From the NCBI GenBank assembly GCA_029257775.1, contig JARIAQ010000032.1, positions 62,001 to 126,000 on the forward strand: a stretch of DNA of 64,000 nt, read 5' to 3'. Position numbers and translations under genes: made by a program. Below are positions 63,115 to 64,000 of this stretch, one piece after another; the first letter of the stretch is position 1; each line of letters begins with the position of its first letter. The notes beneath the pieces were generated by a model. The model saw only the letters and a program-made list of their open reading frames with translations. It searched no databases and was not told where the DNA came from. Source of the stretch: Blautia sp. (GTDB lineage Bacteria; Bacillota; Clostridia; Lachnospirales; Lachnospiraceae).

Positions 63115-63492
63115 CTATTTTGTCTTTTCAATCTCTACGCTTGCAATGCGTACATTAACATCAGAAACAGTAAGACCTGTCATGTTCTCAATTGCAGCCT
63201 TTACTCGCTCCTGTACTTTTTTGCTTGTTTCTAAAATATTAAACCCATATTCAATATTAAGTGCCAAATCTACACAAACTACATCTTCTAAAACGTCTAC
63301 TTTCACACCTTTTGAAAGCACTTTCATGCCCAGCTTTCCAACAAGCTCATTTGTAATGTTCCCCGCCATAGAACCAACACCTTCTACCTCTGTTGCTGCC
63401 AGTCCTGCAATAATAGCCACTACTTCATCTGCAATCTGCACTTCCCCAAGAGAACCATTATCATGTATTTTATATCTGTTTCTATCTTCCAT
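63115..63492 (-). CDS. Asp23/Gls24 family envelope stress response protein
   Basis: GEVQIADEVVAIIAGLAATEVEGVGSMAG; VDVLEDVVCVDLALNIEYG. Confidence 0.92.
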   Translation of the reverse strand: MEDRNRYKIHDNGSLGEVQIADEVVAIIAGLAATEVEGVGSMAGNITNELVGKLGMKVLSKGVKVDVLEDVVCVDLALNIEYGFNILETSKKVQERVKAAIENMTGLTVSDVNVRIASVEIEKTK

Positions 63493-63561
63493 TCTAATCT
63501 TAACCTCCTAGTAGGAAATCTCCTGCTTTTATTATACCAAAAACCTCCAAAAATTAAAAGT

Positions 63562-63594
63562 GGTTTTTTGTTTTTCCCACAAAAAACCACCTTC
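63562..63594 (-). terminator. prfC terminator
   Basis: gtggttttttg / caaaaaaccac stem. Confidence 0.7.
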
Positions 63595-63610
63595 TGCTTT
63601 TCTTCTAGTT

Positions 63611-64000
63611 CTAATTTCTAGAAAATTCTGCCAGTCTCAAATTTTCATTTCTATCTAAGGTCATTCCAATACTCCAACTGTTAATAAACAATAAAAGTGG
63701 ATTTCCTTTCATATCCATAACTTTCTTCATATCGGAAGTACCCGTAAGCTGCTTCACATCTACCTCTTCTTTATTTTCAATCCAACGGATATGCTCATAA
63801 GGCAATGCTTCTAAACGAATATCCACATTATATTCATTTTCTAAGCGGTATTTTAATACATCAAACTGCAGTACACCTACTACACCTACGATAATTTCTT
63901 CCATACCACCCATAATTTCCTGAAAAATCTGAATTGCACCTTCTTGAGCAATCTGATTAATTCCTTTAACAAATTGCTTGCGCTTCATGCTATCTAACAA
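63611..64000 (-). CDS. prfC: Peptide chain release factor 3, C-terminal part (gene runs off the window)
   Basis: LDSMKRKQFVKGINQIAQEGAIQIFQE...EIIVGVVGVLQFDVLKYRLENEYNVDIRLE. Confidence 0.92.
   Translation of the reverse strand: MLDSMKRKQFVKGINQIAQEGAIQIFQEIMGGMEEIIVGVVGVLQFDVLKYRLENEYNVDIRLEALPYEHIRWIENKEEVDVKQLTGTSDMKKVMDMKGNPLLLFINSWSIGMTLDRNENLRLAEFSRN

Noticed and set aside
62471-63511. Plus-strand ORFs opposite nusB and the asp23-family gene
   Set aside because: Antisense shadows of conserved minus-strand genes.
1-64000. CRISPR arrays, rRNA/tRNA genes, insertion sequences, prophage or defence islands
   Set aside because: No regularly spaced repeats, tRNA-like cloverleaf genes other than tmRNA, transposase ORFs, or recognisable defence genes were seen.

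Overview
This is a 64 kb chromosomal window from a low-GC Firmicute. Gene content suggests a spore-forming Lachnospiraceae-type Clostridium (spo0A, spoIVB, spoIIM, SpoVB-like, CotF-like genes). Almost everything is core housekeeping: ilvD/leuB; sdaAAB; yajC-tgt; a 1417-aa acyl-CoA dehydratase activase; two flippases; ung; a two-component system; a TPP riboswitch with thiT; tmRNA; the oppBCDFA operon; pepF-smpB-rnr-secG-eno-gpmI; an amino-acid ABC transporter; an L,D-transpeptidase; a radical SAM enzyme; gap-pgk-tpi; iscR-iscS-iscU-mnmA; aroF; xerD-spoIIM-rny; recX-recA; glgA; and spo0A-spoIVB-recN-argR-nadK-tlyA-dxs-ispA-xseBA-nusB-asp23. I saw no mobile element, CRISPR array, rRNA or tRNA. 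The main observation is that two unrelated ABC-transporter substrate-binding lipoproteins appear to be natural circular permutants. They are an OppA-type SBP_bac_5 protein (15593..17320) and a GlnH-type SBP_bac_3 protein (31054..31923). In each, the segment that is normally C-terminal sits directly behind the lipobox linker and is missing from the C-terminus. Two independent permutations of the same kind within about 14 kb suggest a repeated architectural solution rather than an accident. All homology statements come from reading motif order, with no database search or structure prediction run.
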